From Chara braunii (Eukaryota; Streptophyta; Charophyceae; Charales; Characeae), in assembly GCA_003427395.1 (NCBI GenBank), contig BFEA01000342.1, positions 1,343,965 through 1,366,912 on the forward strand: DNA of 22,948 bases, in the 5' to 3' direction. The first letter of the stretch is position 1. Each line of letters opens with the position of its first letter. The position numbers and the translations under genes are program-made. The notes under the pieces are model-generated. The model saw nothing but the letters and a program-made list of their open reading frames with translations. It was not told the DNA's origin and searched no databases. Positions 1 to 9,908 of the stretch are shown one piece after another.

Positions 1-328
1 TAGTATTCTAGCATCCTGCTTCGCTATCTTGTACTACGTGAAAGAGGTCAGTCCCGGTCAGGTCAGGACTTGTATCTAAAGTCTTCCCTGCGCTATAAAG
101 CACCATTTTGTATGTATCGGAATGCACATTGCTTGTTGAGATTCCACTTGCACTGCATTGTCCATTAGTCCTTTTCCTCACATTGCGGATGCTCGGTTTA
201 TATGTACATCGCCCAAATGGGCATGTAACAGGTGGTTTAGCATCCACCCATGTTCCCAATAGCCTGTGGTCTATGTCTTGGCCGAACCATTTATAGGTTC
301 AGAGCTGGCTCACGCAAAGGCACTGGAT

Positions 329-424
329 TTGAATTTGACTTCTAAGATTTTGGTGGAATACTTTCAAAAGGACACTCTTTTGAAAACAATGCTTTCGAAA
401 GTGGAAAAATAGAATCAAATTCAA
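329..424. repeat. Nested fold-back (inverted repeats)
   Basis: The outer arms are 329-343 and 411-424 (TTGAATTTGAcTTCT against AGAATCAAATTCAA, one unpaired base). They enclose a perfect inner pair, TTTCAAAAG (362-370) and CTTTTGAAA (377-385), and a palindrome CTTTCGAAAG at 392-401. It may be a remnant of a small fold-back or MITE element, or a chance AT-rich structure. There is no coding content. Confidence 0.6.
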
Positions 425-2526
425 GTCTGTTCCCTCCAAGGAACGTTCTACTGGAATACTGAACGCTTGAAAAACGTTCTACTAGGTATTGCCAATTAAA
501 TACACCTTTTCGTTAAAGCTGTTTGATTATTAGCCTCCTCTCTTGATTGATGGGGGGCAGGTGTCAGAGATTGGTACGTCTATGCTTATTTCCCCCTCAC
601 GTGAGCGACAAAAAGTTGCTCATACCCCTTTGCACTCGAACGCCTTGGCATCCTAAATGGAAAAAAAAAACATCCGTTCAAAACATCTAGGTGTTATGCT
701 CCGGGGAGAAGGTGGGGTCATAAAGTTCAAATGCCAGGTGTCTTTGTCGAACCTGAGTTAGCGGCTAACACACTAGGAAGTTAGAAGCAGTCAATATTTT
801 GGTCCAATCCAGAAGTAGTTAGCACTGCAGCCAACAAGTCCACAGCTTAAAAGAGTCACAACAGACTCCTGTTGCCTGCTGGAACTCTGGCGACTGCTTT
901 AGCAACACTAGGACATTACCAAACAGGTCAGAATTGCCACCACAAATCAGCAAATGTGTGCTGCAAGCATTAATGCCTCGAGTATCCACCTATAGGAATT
1001 CGCCTACTGATTCCTTAAGGATACTTCTTATCTGTGAAACTGGGAGATACTTTGAACAGTCAAAATGTTTACGCTAATGAGAAAAACAAGGACAATCCAG
1101 AAATTCGGCAAGGATGTCCTTCCGGAACAGGGCAATCAATTCTCCTTCGGAGATTGGCAGTCACGCGCATTTGATCAGACTAGAAGCCTTGACCAACGCT
1201 TTTATTGCCCATACCTGTTCATGAATGCTGCTGTTTTGAGGTGCTAACTGCAGGCTCCACTTCGATCTGATGATATCCTGAATGCCGATCAAGCTTAGAG
1301 AACATGGCACATCCTGCAACACGATCTAACAAATCATTAATGTGTCTGCTTATTGATCAGCATGCCACCGAGTTAACTTCGTCTTCTTCAGTCGCAAGCC
1401 CTCTGGAATATATAGATATATGCATAGGAAAAATACATATATATAAGGAAAACATGTCCCATCTCACCATCCTTCTTGAAAAGCAGCACAGAGGTGTCAA
1501 ATGGACGACAGTCTGAGAACCAAAATGCCATTTCCACCACTCTTCACCTCGGGCGAGATCCACCTCACTGAGCCCTTGGGATGATGTCGGCATGTATCAT
1601 GGTCTCTTTTCAACCTGGCCCTTATCGGTTCAAAATCCTGACCTCTTCGTTAGTCCAGTAACTTCAAGCAAAATTCACGGGAAGTTCACCATCAGTTAGC
1701 TGCACATAATAATGGTAAATCAGGTCAACACACTCGCAGATCTGCCACAGCATGTGCACATCTGCTCTATAATCGATTTATCCCATCAGCAACCAACCTT
1801 GACCGAGTGCGGTTGTGGTTACATGGTCCATCCCACTCGCCGCGTGCAGATTGTGTCCTGTGCAGTGCAGGGAAGGTACCGGAAAACAGTTCAAAAGCAA
1901 TGCTGTATGTTACAGCAATGTTGCAAACCACCAGTACCTCCAGGCCTTTCCTCACAAATTTGTTTCCCCCATTTCATGCAGGCTGTTGAAACCAACATGA
2001 GTTCTCGTTTTTCAGCCCCCAAAACAGTCCGGGAGGCAAGTAAGCCCACATGGCAAGTGAATAGAAGAGGAAAGCACCCTTGACTAGTCCAGTATACAAA
2101 AGTTGTCAGGACAACATTCCGCAAACCAACAACAGAGCTTCTCCTTGAGGATATTCAAGGAATTGTGGTGTCATGCAATGCAATTCGGGCCTGTCATAGG
2201 AAACTGGTGGTTCTGCTTTGTAACACTCAAGGAGCCTTGATTTTTGTGGCACGTCCTGTTTGCTGCACCCACCATCTACTCCACTCCTCCAGCACACTGT
2301 CAGGGACAGCAATCATGGTCCTCTGCCCACACTTCTTTCACCCTGACGGGAGATTTCTGGGATGTGGCCATCCAGAAGGCGGGAGTTTTCAATCACACTG
2401 CTATCCCAAGTACCCAGCAGTGCCCTGATGACCACGAAGTAGATGATGTCCTCCTAGACATGCCTGCACTGCAGCACAACTGCAGTCTGTTTAGTGGGTT
2501 CTTCTACTCCAAACAATAGACGATCT

Positions 2527-2738
2527 TGGTCCTCTTTAAGGGACGAGACCTTAAGCAGCCAGCAGCATGATAACATAGTGTGCACACCTATGCAGTATTC
2601 ATTCCACAGAATTGACTGGCATAGGGAGGTAGCACATATGGTCAACATTCTCCCATCTCCTGAAGACCATAAAGCGAATCTGAAAGCATGGCAGCATCGT
2701 GGTCCTCTCTGAATGACTGGACCTTAAGGAGCCAGCAG
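2527..2738 (+). repeat. 39 bp imperfect direct repeat pair
   Basis: Copies at 2527-2565 and 2700-2738 share the frame tggtcctct...gaccttaag.agccagcag with about seven mismatches, spaced about 173 bp apart. The origin is unknown. It suggests a local segmental duplication in the flanking DNA. Confidence 0.55.
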
Positions 2739-3402
2739 GACAACAGACTCTACAGTAATTCACCAGCACCAGGACATACTTCTGGTTGACTCTTGTTCCC
2801 TAACCTGTACTCGTGCCAACAAACTGGGTTAGAGTGAAGAGAGAAGCAGTCCTCTCCTGAGCATTCCTTTCATTGAAAGTCAGGAGAGTAGAAGACCTGG
2901 GTGCTCCATAGCGGACCAGATATTCTTCGTGCGCCAGCATAGTAATAACGTCTACACCATCAGCAGTAAGTATTACCAGAAATCAACCCATACCCTACAT
3001 TGTAGATATCATAAAGCAGTCAAACTACATTACACTGCTACATTTGGCCCCAAAATAATATCAATCGGGTAGCATCAATCAGAGAACACCAGAGTTATAC
3101 TGAGGTTGCACCCTTGCATAAGATGGGCAAGGAACCATGAACTACCCCCAGAGCATCATATAAGTTTGTAGACAATTTCAGAGGTTGATGCACACTTAGC
3201 ATCCCTGTCCACACAGTTGCCTAGACCTGGAACAGTCACCTAGCTCAATGCACAGCCAGCGACAACATTTTTCACACACCCTACCTACGGCACACAGCTT
3301 ATGTTCTGACTTGTCCACTCTACTCATTCACATGGCTTCCATATATGTCAGGTACACGATGGTAATGCTAGTAGGATTCAAGACTCAAGATCTTCTTACA
3401 TC

Positions 3403-4717
3403 ACACCCAAACTAGGGTCTGGTGTAAGTACACATTCATCAGAAAGTGAAAATTCCGTCCAATTGCAAAAAGAAATGAATGCACTTGAGAGGAGAGAGAG
3501 GGTAAGAAGAAGAAGAAGAAGGAAAGAAGAAGAAGTAAAGAAGAAGAAGATGATGTACACCAGCATAGACCAATGATAATGCTCTTCTTCTTCCCCAACC
3601 ACTCTCCTCCTGCTTATATTCTCCCCTATTATTCAAACAAGAATAATAATAACAATGTTGAATGGCTGATCCAGAATCAATGTCCGATTCCCTCTTCTCG
3701 TGCAGGTATCACTTGAGGTCCACCATAGCCATGGCCTCCCCACTCTCTCCTCTCTCATAGGCCGAGGCTATGGCGGACTACCAGGGCATCGCCCTGCTGT
3801 CCAAAGGACAACACAAATCAGCTATGGCTGCTCTAGCTCAGGCCGCCATGCCTGAGTCTGCCTCAAAACTTCTTGGTGTAGCTCTGCCCCAACGGGGCCT
3901 TCCCGCTGCAGCGCCCACCAAGGTGATGAAGATGGCAACCACCATAGACAGGTAAGTACCTCTGGCGCTCCCCTTCCTTGTCCTGGTCTTCTCCCTCCTC
4001 CGTGTCTTTGCTCCTTCCCCAGCAGCGTAGCGGAATGCTAGCGCTGCTCCAGCCAGCGCTCCAACCAGTGTGCCGCCAAACTTGCAGACAGACAATGACG
4101 AGGAGCAACTGGCTCCTCCTGGAGATATAGCGGCCTGCTTGCCTCTTGGCAAGTGACTTCCCAGGCAGCACAGCCTCCAAGCAACCAGTACCTACTCCCT
4201 TTAGGAGGGAAACATCATTGCAATGCAGACTCTGATATTGCCCATACATGCCCTAGAATCAGACTGGTTGGACTGGTACCCACCTAGACCTAGCCTACAA
4301 CTACTGGGCCTCTAAAAATGCCAACTTTTGTCTTCTTCTGCTCGGCCTCGAGTACCTGGCACATCTACCTCTACCTGGTGTGGTACTGGCCTACCTGTTA
4401 CTTGAGTGTTTTTCGCTGCTTCAAGTGCCATGGGCCTCTTTCCCAGCCACTTGAGTGTTTTCCCCCGCTGCAATCCTCAATGTCACGGCCACAGGTAAGT
4501 ACCAGCCCCTCGGGCCCACTGAACGATCAAGTGCCCTTGCGGGTCACACACACACTCAAGCCAACAAATACTCAGACAGACATGCAGACTAGCAAGCGTG
4601 CACACACACAGACTTAGAGAACTCAGTAACAAGCGGGAAACTCATCAAGGCATTCATTCCATGAGCAAAACTAAGAAATCAGCTGTCTCTCAGTCCGTGT
4701 TTGGTCTGGTCATTACA
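3403..4717 (-). repeat. 3' LTR of element A
   Basis: The right end is well fixed. Positions 4711-4717 read cattaca, so the minus-strand LTR begins TGTAATG, directly after a purine-rich tract. The left end is approximate: similarity with the 5' LTR starts at 3426 (aagtacac), and the first 23 bases of the 5' LTR predict a start near 3403, but these bases no longer match. It contains a GAA-rich stretch (about 3509-3553), a TATA-like AATATAAG on the minus strand (3613-3620) and two CAGGTAAGTACC sequences on the plus strand (about 3949 and 4492). Open frames here (such as 3770-3955 +) are treated as non-coding LTR sequence. Confidence 0.7.
3613..3620 (-). promoter_or_regulatory. TATA-like box in element A 3' LTR
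   Basis: The minus strand reads AATATAAG, about 210 bp before the inner-side homology limit of the LTR. The matching site in the 5' LTR (near 22860) reads ttatcttc on the plus strand, so the box appears lost there. Assignment rests on sequence and position only. Confidence 0.35.
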
Positions 4718-4734
4718 TTAACCCCCTCTTAAGA
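4718..4734 (-). other. Polypurine tract of element A
   Basis: The minus strand reads TCTTAAGAGGGGGTTAA directly upstream of the LTR start TGTAATG. A purine-rich tract abutting the 3' LTR is the usual plus-strand primer of LTR retrotransposons. It lies immediately after the degenerate end of the integrase/chromodomain reading frame. Confidence 0.7.
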
Positions 4735-5272
4735 GCGAGGTCCCTTCGAGCGAGTAACTCATTCCGACTCCCCGACAAACTCGTCGTAAGCAAACAAAAC
4801 AAAGAGATTTCGAGAATACTCAGTAAGTTTTGCAGAGATTTTAGATACAGCATCAGAGGCTGTTTGTCACTCGTAGGCTTTAACAACGCGAGGTTCCAAT
4901 AGACATCGTCCAAAGAGTGATTCATAAAATGAATCTGGTATTACGTCCCTTCCCTACTTGTTGTTTGATTCTATCCATCTCATGACCGACATTGATTGCA
5001 CGGGGAATCATGTCTTCATGATAATCGAAGGACTCTGCATCACGACGAATATACAATTTGGATGCATGAAAGACTGGGTATGTGAGCAGATGAGGAGGCA
5101 CAGCAATTGCGTATGATGGGCCAAACTCATCCTTGCCAATCATGTCTAGAACTTCCCACGGACCACCATAGCGCGGGAGAAGTTTGCGTGACACTCCCTC
5201 TTCTTCTGAAAATTCAGACATCTTGACCCAGATATCCGAAGGTCGGTGTTTCTTGTTTCCACAATGGATCAT
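4735..5272 (-). pseudogene. Element A integrase C-terminus with chromodomain-like tail (broken)
   Basis: This is the end of Pol. The open stretch 5272-4922 contains the GPY/F-type module (KLLPRYGGPWEVL) followed by PPHLLTYPVFHASKL, a hallmark of Ty3/gypsy integrase C-termini. A chromodomain-like start follows (MDRI...NTRFIL). A stop and frameshift at about 4922-4925 break it. The next frame resumes with SLDDVYW, which fits the second half of a chromodomain, and runs to the polypurine tract. In related elements this tail steers integration to chromatin marks; here it is dead. The junction with the upstream integrase frame at 5269-5272 is also frameshifted. Confidence 0.75.
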
Positions 5273-6219
5273 TCGTGTTGTCGCTTGGTCATTGCTGCGA
5301 GGGCAACTTTGAGCAAGCGATCGTACTTGGCACGGAAGCCAGGCCTACCGGGTGTTAAACCAGCTGGCTGTTCAGGGAATAAGTAGGAGAGCGAATTACG
5401 AATCTGCCAACTGTAATGCAGCCTGTTTGGCGTCATGCCGGTGGAAGAATGAATGGAGTTGTTGTACAACCCCTTGACTGAATACAGCCCTTCATCCCAC
5501 GTTTCCTGATCCGGAATGATTAAAGTACTAAGAACTTGGAACACAGGCTGGTTGATCTCCTCAGCCAAACTGTTGGCTTCGAGAGATGTCATGCTCAGTT
5601 GAGACCAAGGAGTTGGGAGATGAAGTCCTTCCATTCAGTACTTATGAAGTGTGCGTCTCGATCACTCACAAAGGTTTTTTGTATTCCGAACTGCCAAATG
5701 TACTTCTGGTGGAACTCACGGATCACACCTTCATTTGGGGCATGAGGTGGTAATGGAATCAGATTGAGGAATTTCGAAAAGCGTTCAACAATCACCATCA
5801 CTTGCGAATAACCATTCTTACTTATCTTTCCCATGCCCGTGAAGTCGATAGAGACAGACTCTCCGGGACTATCGGGAATGGGAATAGGTTTAAGCAGCCC
5901 CATGGGATTTTGTCTTGATGATTTGATTCGTTGACAGACTTGACACTCAACCACAAAATTTTCAGCCCATCCTATCATGCCAGGCCAGTCAAACTTTCTC
6001 AATAGGTTTCCCTACGTCTTTGCCATGCCGAAGTGTCCACTCTGGCCATGAGCCAAGTCTAAGAAGTACGTGGGGTGAGGCTCATGGTTGGGTACACACA
6101 AACAATCATTATTTCCGTAGCGTCGTCCTTGGCAGTTTTCTCTACGAGGTCCTCCTTCAGTTTCTTCCAGAGGTCGTAAGAGTTCACAAGGCAAGTCATA
6201 TACTTGAGGTAGCGAGATA
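5273..6219 (-). pseudogene. Element A integrase core and zinc-binding domain (broken)
   Basis: The N-terminal HHCC zinc domain is recognisable around 6060-5930 (AHGQSGHFG then CQVCQ), interrupted by a TAG after GMAKT at about 6012. The catalytic core follows with SVSIDF (first Asp) and VSDRDAHF (second Asp) inside 6002-5595. The expected HPxTDGQ-E segment is badly degraded. After a frameshift near 5600 only a short SLAEEINQ remnant marks the likely position of the catalytic Glu. The frame 5634-5269 then keeps the YNNSIHSSTGMTPNRLHY region typical of gypsy integrases. This enzyme would have inserted the cDNA into host DNA; with several stops and frame changes it cannot be functional. Confidence 0.8.
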
Positions 6220-6846
6220 ATGCATCAGCAACTCCATTATAACAACCCTCTTTGTATTTCAATTCAAAGTCAAAACTATCAATCTTGTGGAACCAACGAG
6301 TTAATGCAGGGGACAAGGTGGTTTGCTCTTTGATCCACTTCAAAGCCCCATGATCTGAGAAGACTTTGAAGTGGTGTCCCAAAAGATAGTTCTTCCAGTG
6401 ATCCAAGGCCACGCGCAAGGCATAGAGCTCGCGCATGTAGGTGGAAATATCTACCTTTTTGCTGGGCATGCATTTGCTGTAGTACTTGAGCGACCGCAAG
6501 CCATCACCGTCATCTTGTTGCAGCACTGTGCCAATCCCATACTGGCTCACATCTGTAATGACAACGAATGTGAGTTCGGAATCTGCAATGTGGAGTACAG
6601 CGTAACTTTCCAGGCCTTTTTCAAGGCTTGAAATGCAATCTCACATGTTGCATACCATGTGTAAGATACATTCTTACTTGTTAATCGGGACAAAGGGCGA
6701 GCAACAATAGAGAATCGGGGCACAAACTTCCGATAGTATGATGCAAGACCAAGGAAAAAATGCAATTTAAGGATATTTGCAGGTTGAGGCCAATGACATA
6801 TGACCTCAACCTTGGTTGCCTCAGGCTCGAGGTCTGCAATAGACAA
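6220..6846 (-). pseudogene. Element A RNase H domain (broken)
   Basis: The upstream part, 6846-6547, holds the RT-RNase H connection (FFLGLASYYRKFVPRF). The domain itself starts with VVITDVSQYG, where gypsy elements usually have TDAS, and continues in another frame (6550-6059) with STYMRELYAL, FKVFSDHGAL and GVADALSRY. Those three match the second, third and fourth acidic motifs. RNase H removes the RNA template during reverse transcription. A frameshift just after SHSLSLQM separates the halves. The reading continues into the integrase zinc domain, as expected for gypsy order (RT-RNase H-integrase). Confidence 0.8.
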
Positions 6847-7734
6847 CCGATGCCCAAGATAGATGACGTTGTCCCTCCCAAACTCAGATTTCTCTAAGTT
6901 GAGATGGAGTTGCGCTTTCTAGAGGATGGTGAACACTTCCTCGAGGTGATTCATATGTTCCTCGATGGACTTGCTAAAAATCAGTATGTCATCGAGGTAC
7001 ATAACCACAAACTGACCAATCTGTTCACGGAGGACTTGTCCATAAGACTTTGGAAGGTGGTCGGTACGTTTGTGAGACCGAAGGCCATTACGGTGAATTC
7101 GTAAAGCCCATCACGTGTCTTGAACGCAGTCTCGTGCTGGTCCGTAGGATCGACTTCAATCTGGTGGTATCCAAACTTGAGGTCGATCTTGGAAAAGACC
7201 TTGCACCCACCTGCAGCATAAGCAAATCATCTATGTGTGACAATGGGTATGCATTCTTCCTCGTGATGCGGTTTAGACCACGATAATCAATACAAATGTG
7301 AAGTTTGCCTCCTTTCTTTGTGACAAACGAAACAAGTGCACGAAATTCAAATTCGCTAGGCTTCATTCATCCCTTGTCGATCATCTCATCGATTTGTTTC
7401 CAATGTTCCTCCAACTCACCGGATCCCATTCGGTATACACAATCCTTTGGAGGAAGAGAGGTAGGCAAAGAAATAAAATTGCTAGAAGTAGTTTCGTCAG
7501 GTAAGTAGAATTAGTACTAGTCGCAAAAGTAGTAGGCACAAGAGTAGGACGAACGAAGGCAACACACAATTTTTCGTCCTCCTTGTGCTTGCGCCACTTG
7601 AGCATACCGGATCTCTTGTTGAACTGCGTAGCATTAAGAAAGGTCACCAGAGAGTCAAGTTTCTCGTCCAAGAGGACGGGACGCTCGTTCCCTTGTGCAT
7701 CTTTGACCATGAAAAGTGGTTCCTTCCACTTGGT
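6847..7734 (-). pseudogene. Element A reverse transcriptase and protease-RT linker (broken)
   Basis: The linker reads through 7710-7381 (PVLLDEKLDSLVTFLNATQF). RT blocks follow in order but in changing frames: KLHICIDYRGLN and [13 protein letters not shown] (about 7320-7230), [17 protein letters not shown] (about 7190-7150), [13 protein letters not shown] (about 7085-7050) and [14 protein letters not shown] (about 7010-6970), then YLGHRLS. The catalytic YLDD is preserved at the DNA level. At least three frameshifts and an in-frame TAG near 6920 disable the gene. The domain copies element RNA into DNA using a tRNA primer; here it is a fossil. Confidence 0.8.
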
Positions 7735-8046
7735 TCACTCGCATTGGGACTGCAACCAGCCCAACCCAAGGATTGTGTCGAAGGGACACTTCTCAAGGAC
7801 ATAGAAGTTCAATGCGTGTGTGATGGTTTTCTCTTTGTCAAAGGTAATGCGCACACCTTTAACTACATGTGTAGATGAGACCTCTTTGTTGCCTACTTCA
7901 GTCCGGCAAGCTCTCTGCAAAGCCACTTGCTTCATTCCCAAGCCCACATTGTGTATCCCGTGCAGTGACATGAAGTTATTCGTAGCACCACAATCAATTA
8001 TGACACGAAGATAGCGGTGGTTGATGAGAAGTTTGAAAAAGATCAA
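7735..8046 (-). pseudogene. Element A aspartic protease domain (broken context)
   Basis: A 103-codon open stretch holds VIIDCGATNNFMS, the active-site loop of a retropepsin, and FDTILGLGWL, the second conserved block (usually VLGMDWL in gypsy elements). The catalytic Asp is present. The following residue is Cys, where most relatives have Ser or Thr (DSGA/DTGA). Upstream the same frame continues as KGQGTVKLIFFKLL but meets a TAG near 8070. Downstream a TGA separates it from the linker (EPLFMVKDAQGN). The protease would process the Gag-Pol polyprotein. Confidence 0.75.
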
Positions 8047-8580
8047 TTTTACTGTCCCTTGACCACGCTATTGTTTCATCTCAGCTGAATGCTCTAGGTG
8101 ATAGTGAAAGCCAACCTTCTCTGACTCCTCCACCAAGGCTCAACACACAAAAGATTACATTCATTAGCCTTGGAATCAACAGAAGACGGGGCTTCAAGGG
8201 AGCACTGTTCGTCCGTTACATGTTCCTTTGGAGAACTATCATTGATCAGTTCAGACTCCCTTGCCGTAGAGTGTGATGATGAACCCTCTACACCCAATTC
8301 AAGTTTCCCTGTAGCCTAAAGCATCCTTGGACTTCGTGATAAATTTACTCGCAATGCAGGCAACCTCCTTTCTTTCTCCTAGCCTTCCATTCAGCCTCAC
8401 TCATGCGGAGGTCCACCCAAGGGTCCTCCGCATGCCTGGGATTTTGGCTCCCTTAGGAAGTGCGACAAAGCTCCTCACTGAATTTTGTTTTTGGCTTCCC
8501 TTAGTATGGGCAGTCTTTTTGAAGGCATTGAATTTCTCATCTTAAACCACCAGTATCTCGCCCAACATGAAAAAGTCGAC
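8047..8580 (-). pseudogene. Element A gag C-terminus with zinc knuckle (broken)
   Basis: Reading leftwards from 8580, a frame with EKFNAFKKTAHTKGSQKQ and SFVALPKGAKIPGMRR shifts at about 8415 to DPWVDLRMSEAEWKARRKK. It ends in a CX2CX4HX4C zinc knuckle (8362-8321: C-L-H-C ... H ... C) that contains an in-frame TAA. MSEAEWKARR followed by a CCHC knuckle is typical of nucleocapsid regions in plant gypsy gag. 8297-8094 is a low-similarity spacer before the protease. The Gag N-terminal part lies 10 kb away at 18608-19738, separated by inserted DNA. Confidence 0.7.
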
Positions 8581-8729
8581 GCGGTCGTCGGGCAGGGTAC
8601 CCACCGACGAACGACCAGTATTCCCCAAATCACGGGGACATAAAAAAATAGAATAAAATAAAATAAAACCGTCGACGAAAACGAAAAGTAATGAACGAAA
8701 AATAAAACGGGCGCCGCAAGGGGGGGAAG

Positions 8730-8773
<44 letters not shown>

Positions 8774-8820
8774 TCAGAGTGTCTGACACCGCATTTGGTG
8801 CGGCGTCAGACACTCTGACG

Positions 8821-8856
<36 letters not shown>

Positions 8857-9095
8857 ATGGCCATATGAAAATGAATCTTCTGTGTTATCGCGAAAAATTC
8901 ATTCTCATACGGTCGTTGTGTGTGTGGGTGTGTGAGAGAGAGAGAGAGAGTCGCTACGTGCAAAGTTTTTTGGGGCCGTGGGCGCATCTGCCCATATTGT
9001 AGCGGGAACTTCAATCTCATTTTATTATTTGGAGAGTTATTGCGGAGGCGGGGGGGGGATGCGCAGTGTCAGTCAGCGTCATATATTCTGAAGCC

Positions 9096-9129
<34 letters not shown>

Positions 9130-9419
9130 ACGTCCATAAGAGAATGAACCTTCCGCGTTATCGCGACAGATTCATTCTCATATGGACGTTGAGAGAGAGA
9201 GAGAGAGAGGGTGTCTCAGAGAGAGAGAGAGAGAGAGAGAGTCGCGACGCGAAGTGCAAAGCTTTTTGGAGCCTTGGGCGCATCTGCCCATGTTCTAGCA
9301 GGAAGTTCATTCTCATTTTGCACATTTCGACAATTGTTTTTTTTTTTTTTTGGGGGGGGGGGGGGCAAATGCGCACTGTCGGACTCCGAGTTTGGCGCAC
9401 CAAACTCGGCGTCAAGACA

Positions 9420-9494
<75 letters not shown>

Positions 9495-9908
9495 CCTCCC
9501 ACGAGAATGAATCTCCCTCGTTATCGAGGAAGATTCATTTTCGTTGGGCTTGTCCGATTTCCTTTTCTTTTCTTTTTTCTTTTTTTTTGCAGAATGTGGT
9601 ATGTTTTTTATGTTTTTTTCTTTTTTTTCTTTTTTCCTTGTGTACTACCGGTTGTTCGAGGCTCGACAATAAAGTACGAGGCTCGGGAACAATTGGGGTA
9701 TCGGTAGTCCTAGCCTCGAACTTGATAGCTGAGCGAGGTACTGGTGGTTTAATTATTAATATCAAATTCTTGAGTGGAAGAGTAGGTTGTATCAGCGTCC
9801 TGTTCTTGGCCGTTGCCAGGAGTGGGGTCATCTGCTTCCGCCTCCCCTTCCACCCAACAAGTCAGGTAGACTCGAGCACAGGTAGACAGTTGCTGCCACG
9901 AAACCGTC
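8581..9908. other. Unassigned insert with tandem hairpins and microsatellites
   Basis: This 1.3 kb lies between the gag C-terminus of element A and the 3' LTR of element B and matches neither. 8582-8616 is an inverted repeat (GGTCGTCGG / CCGACGAACGACC). 8640-8720 is A-rich. 8733-9548 carries the hairpin array described separately. 9560-9640 is T-rich. 9641-9908 is ordinary complex sequence with an open minus-strand frame of 63 codons that I do not recognise. Long open frames over the GA/TC runs are repeat artefacts. The origin could be a separate transposon, a satellite-like array or rearranged flank. Confidence 0.5.
8752..9548. repeat. Tandem array of hairpin units in GA/TC and CA/TG runs
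   Basis: About 2.5 units with a period near 291 bp (TCGC...GTGCAAAG starts at 8951 and again at 9242). Each unit contains (1) a first hairpin ending CGTCA.GACACTCT, (2) a TC then CA microsatellite, (3) a second hairpin closed by a TTAT loop (centres 8886, 9159, 9522), (4) a GA run, (5) a palindrome TGGGC-GCATCT-GCCCA, and (6) a G-run. The first hairpin, 8752-8840, pairs over about 42 bp with one mismatch, counting the GA/TC arms. The third unit has CCGAGTTTGG / CCAAACTCGG (9386-9409) with a CGCA loop. Function unknown. Confidence 0.75.

Larger units (their letters stand above)
1..3402. other. Unassigned flanking DNA, no recognisable gene
   Basis: This is the stretch left of element A. Reading both strands I find only short open frames without recognisable domains. 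The longest are about 123 codons at 1712-2083 (+) and an open minus-strand frame at about 8-300. Neither has a motif I know, a clear splice context or a conserved neighbour. The DNA holds small structures: a fold-back at 329-424, an A10 run near 661, an AT-rich stretch around 1408-1450 and a 39 bp imperfect duplication at 2527/2700. No LTR, tRNA, rRNA or transposase signature was seen. It could hide exons of a host gene that cannot be called from sequence alone. Confidence 0.5.

Noticed and set aside
8-300. Minus-strand open frame of about 95 codons
   Set aside because: The composition looks protein-like (Cys, Trp, varied residues), but there is no recognised motif, no Met start in context and no splice evidence. 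Cannot be called a gene.
1712-2083. Plus-strand frame of 123 codons
   Set aside because: Cys/His-rich but without an ordered zinc motif, and overlapped by equally long frames on both strands; likely chance.
3396-3636. Three overlapping minus-strand frames of 65-68 codons
   Set aside because: Products of the GAA/TTC microsatellite within the LTR.
3770-3955. Plus-strand frame of 61 codons ending at a good splice donor
   Set aside because: It lies inside the 3' LTR of element A, with no recognisable domain. Kept only as part of the antisense splice-site observation.
8752-9548. Possible CRISPR-like repeat array
   Set aside because: Repeat units are about 291 bp, hairpins differ between units, there are no uniform short spacers, and the context is eukaryotic.
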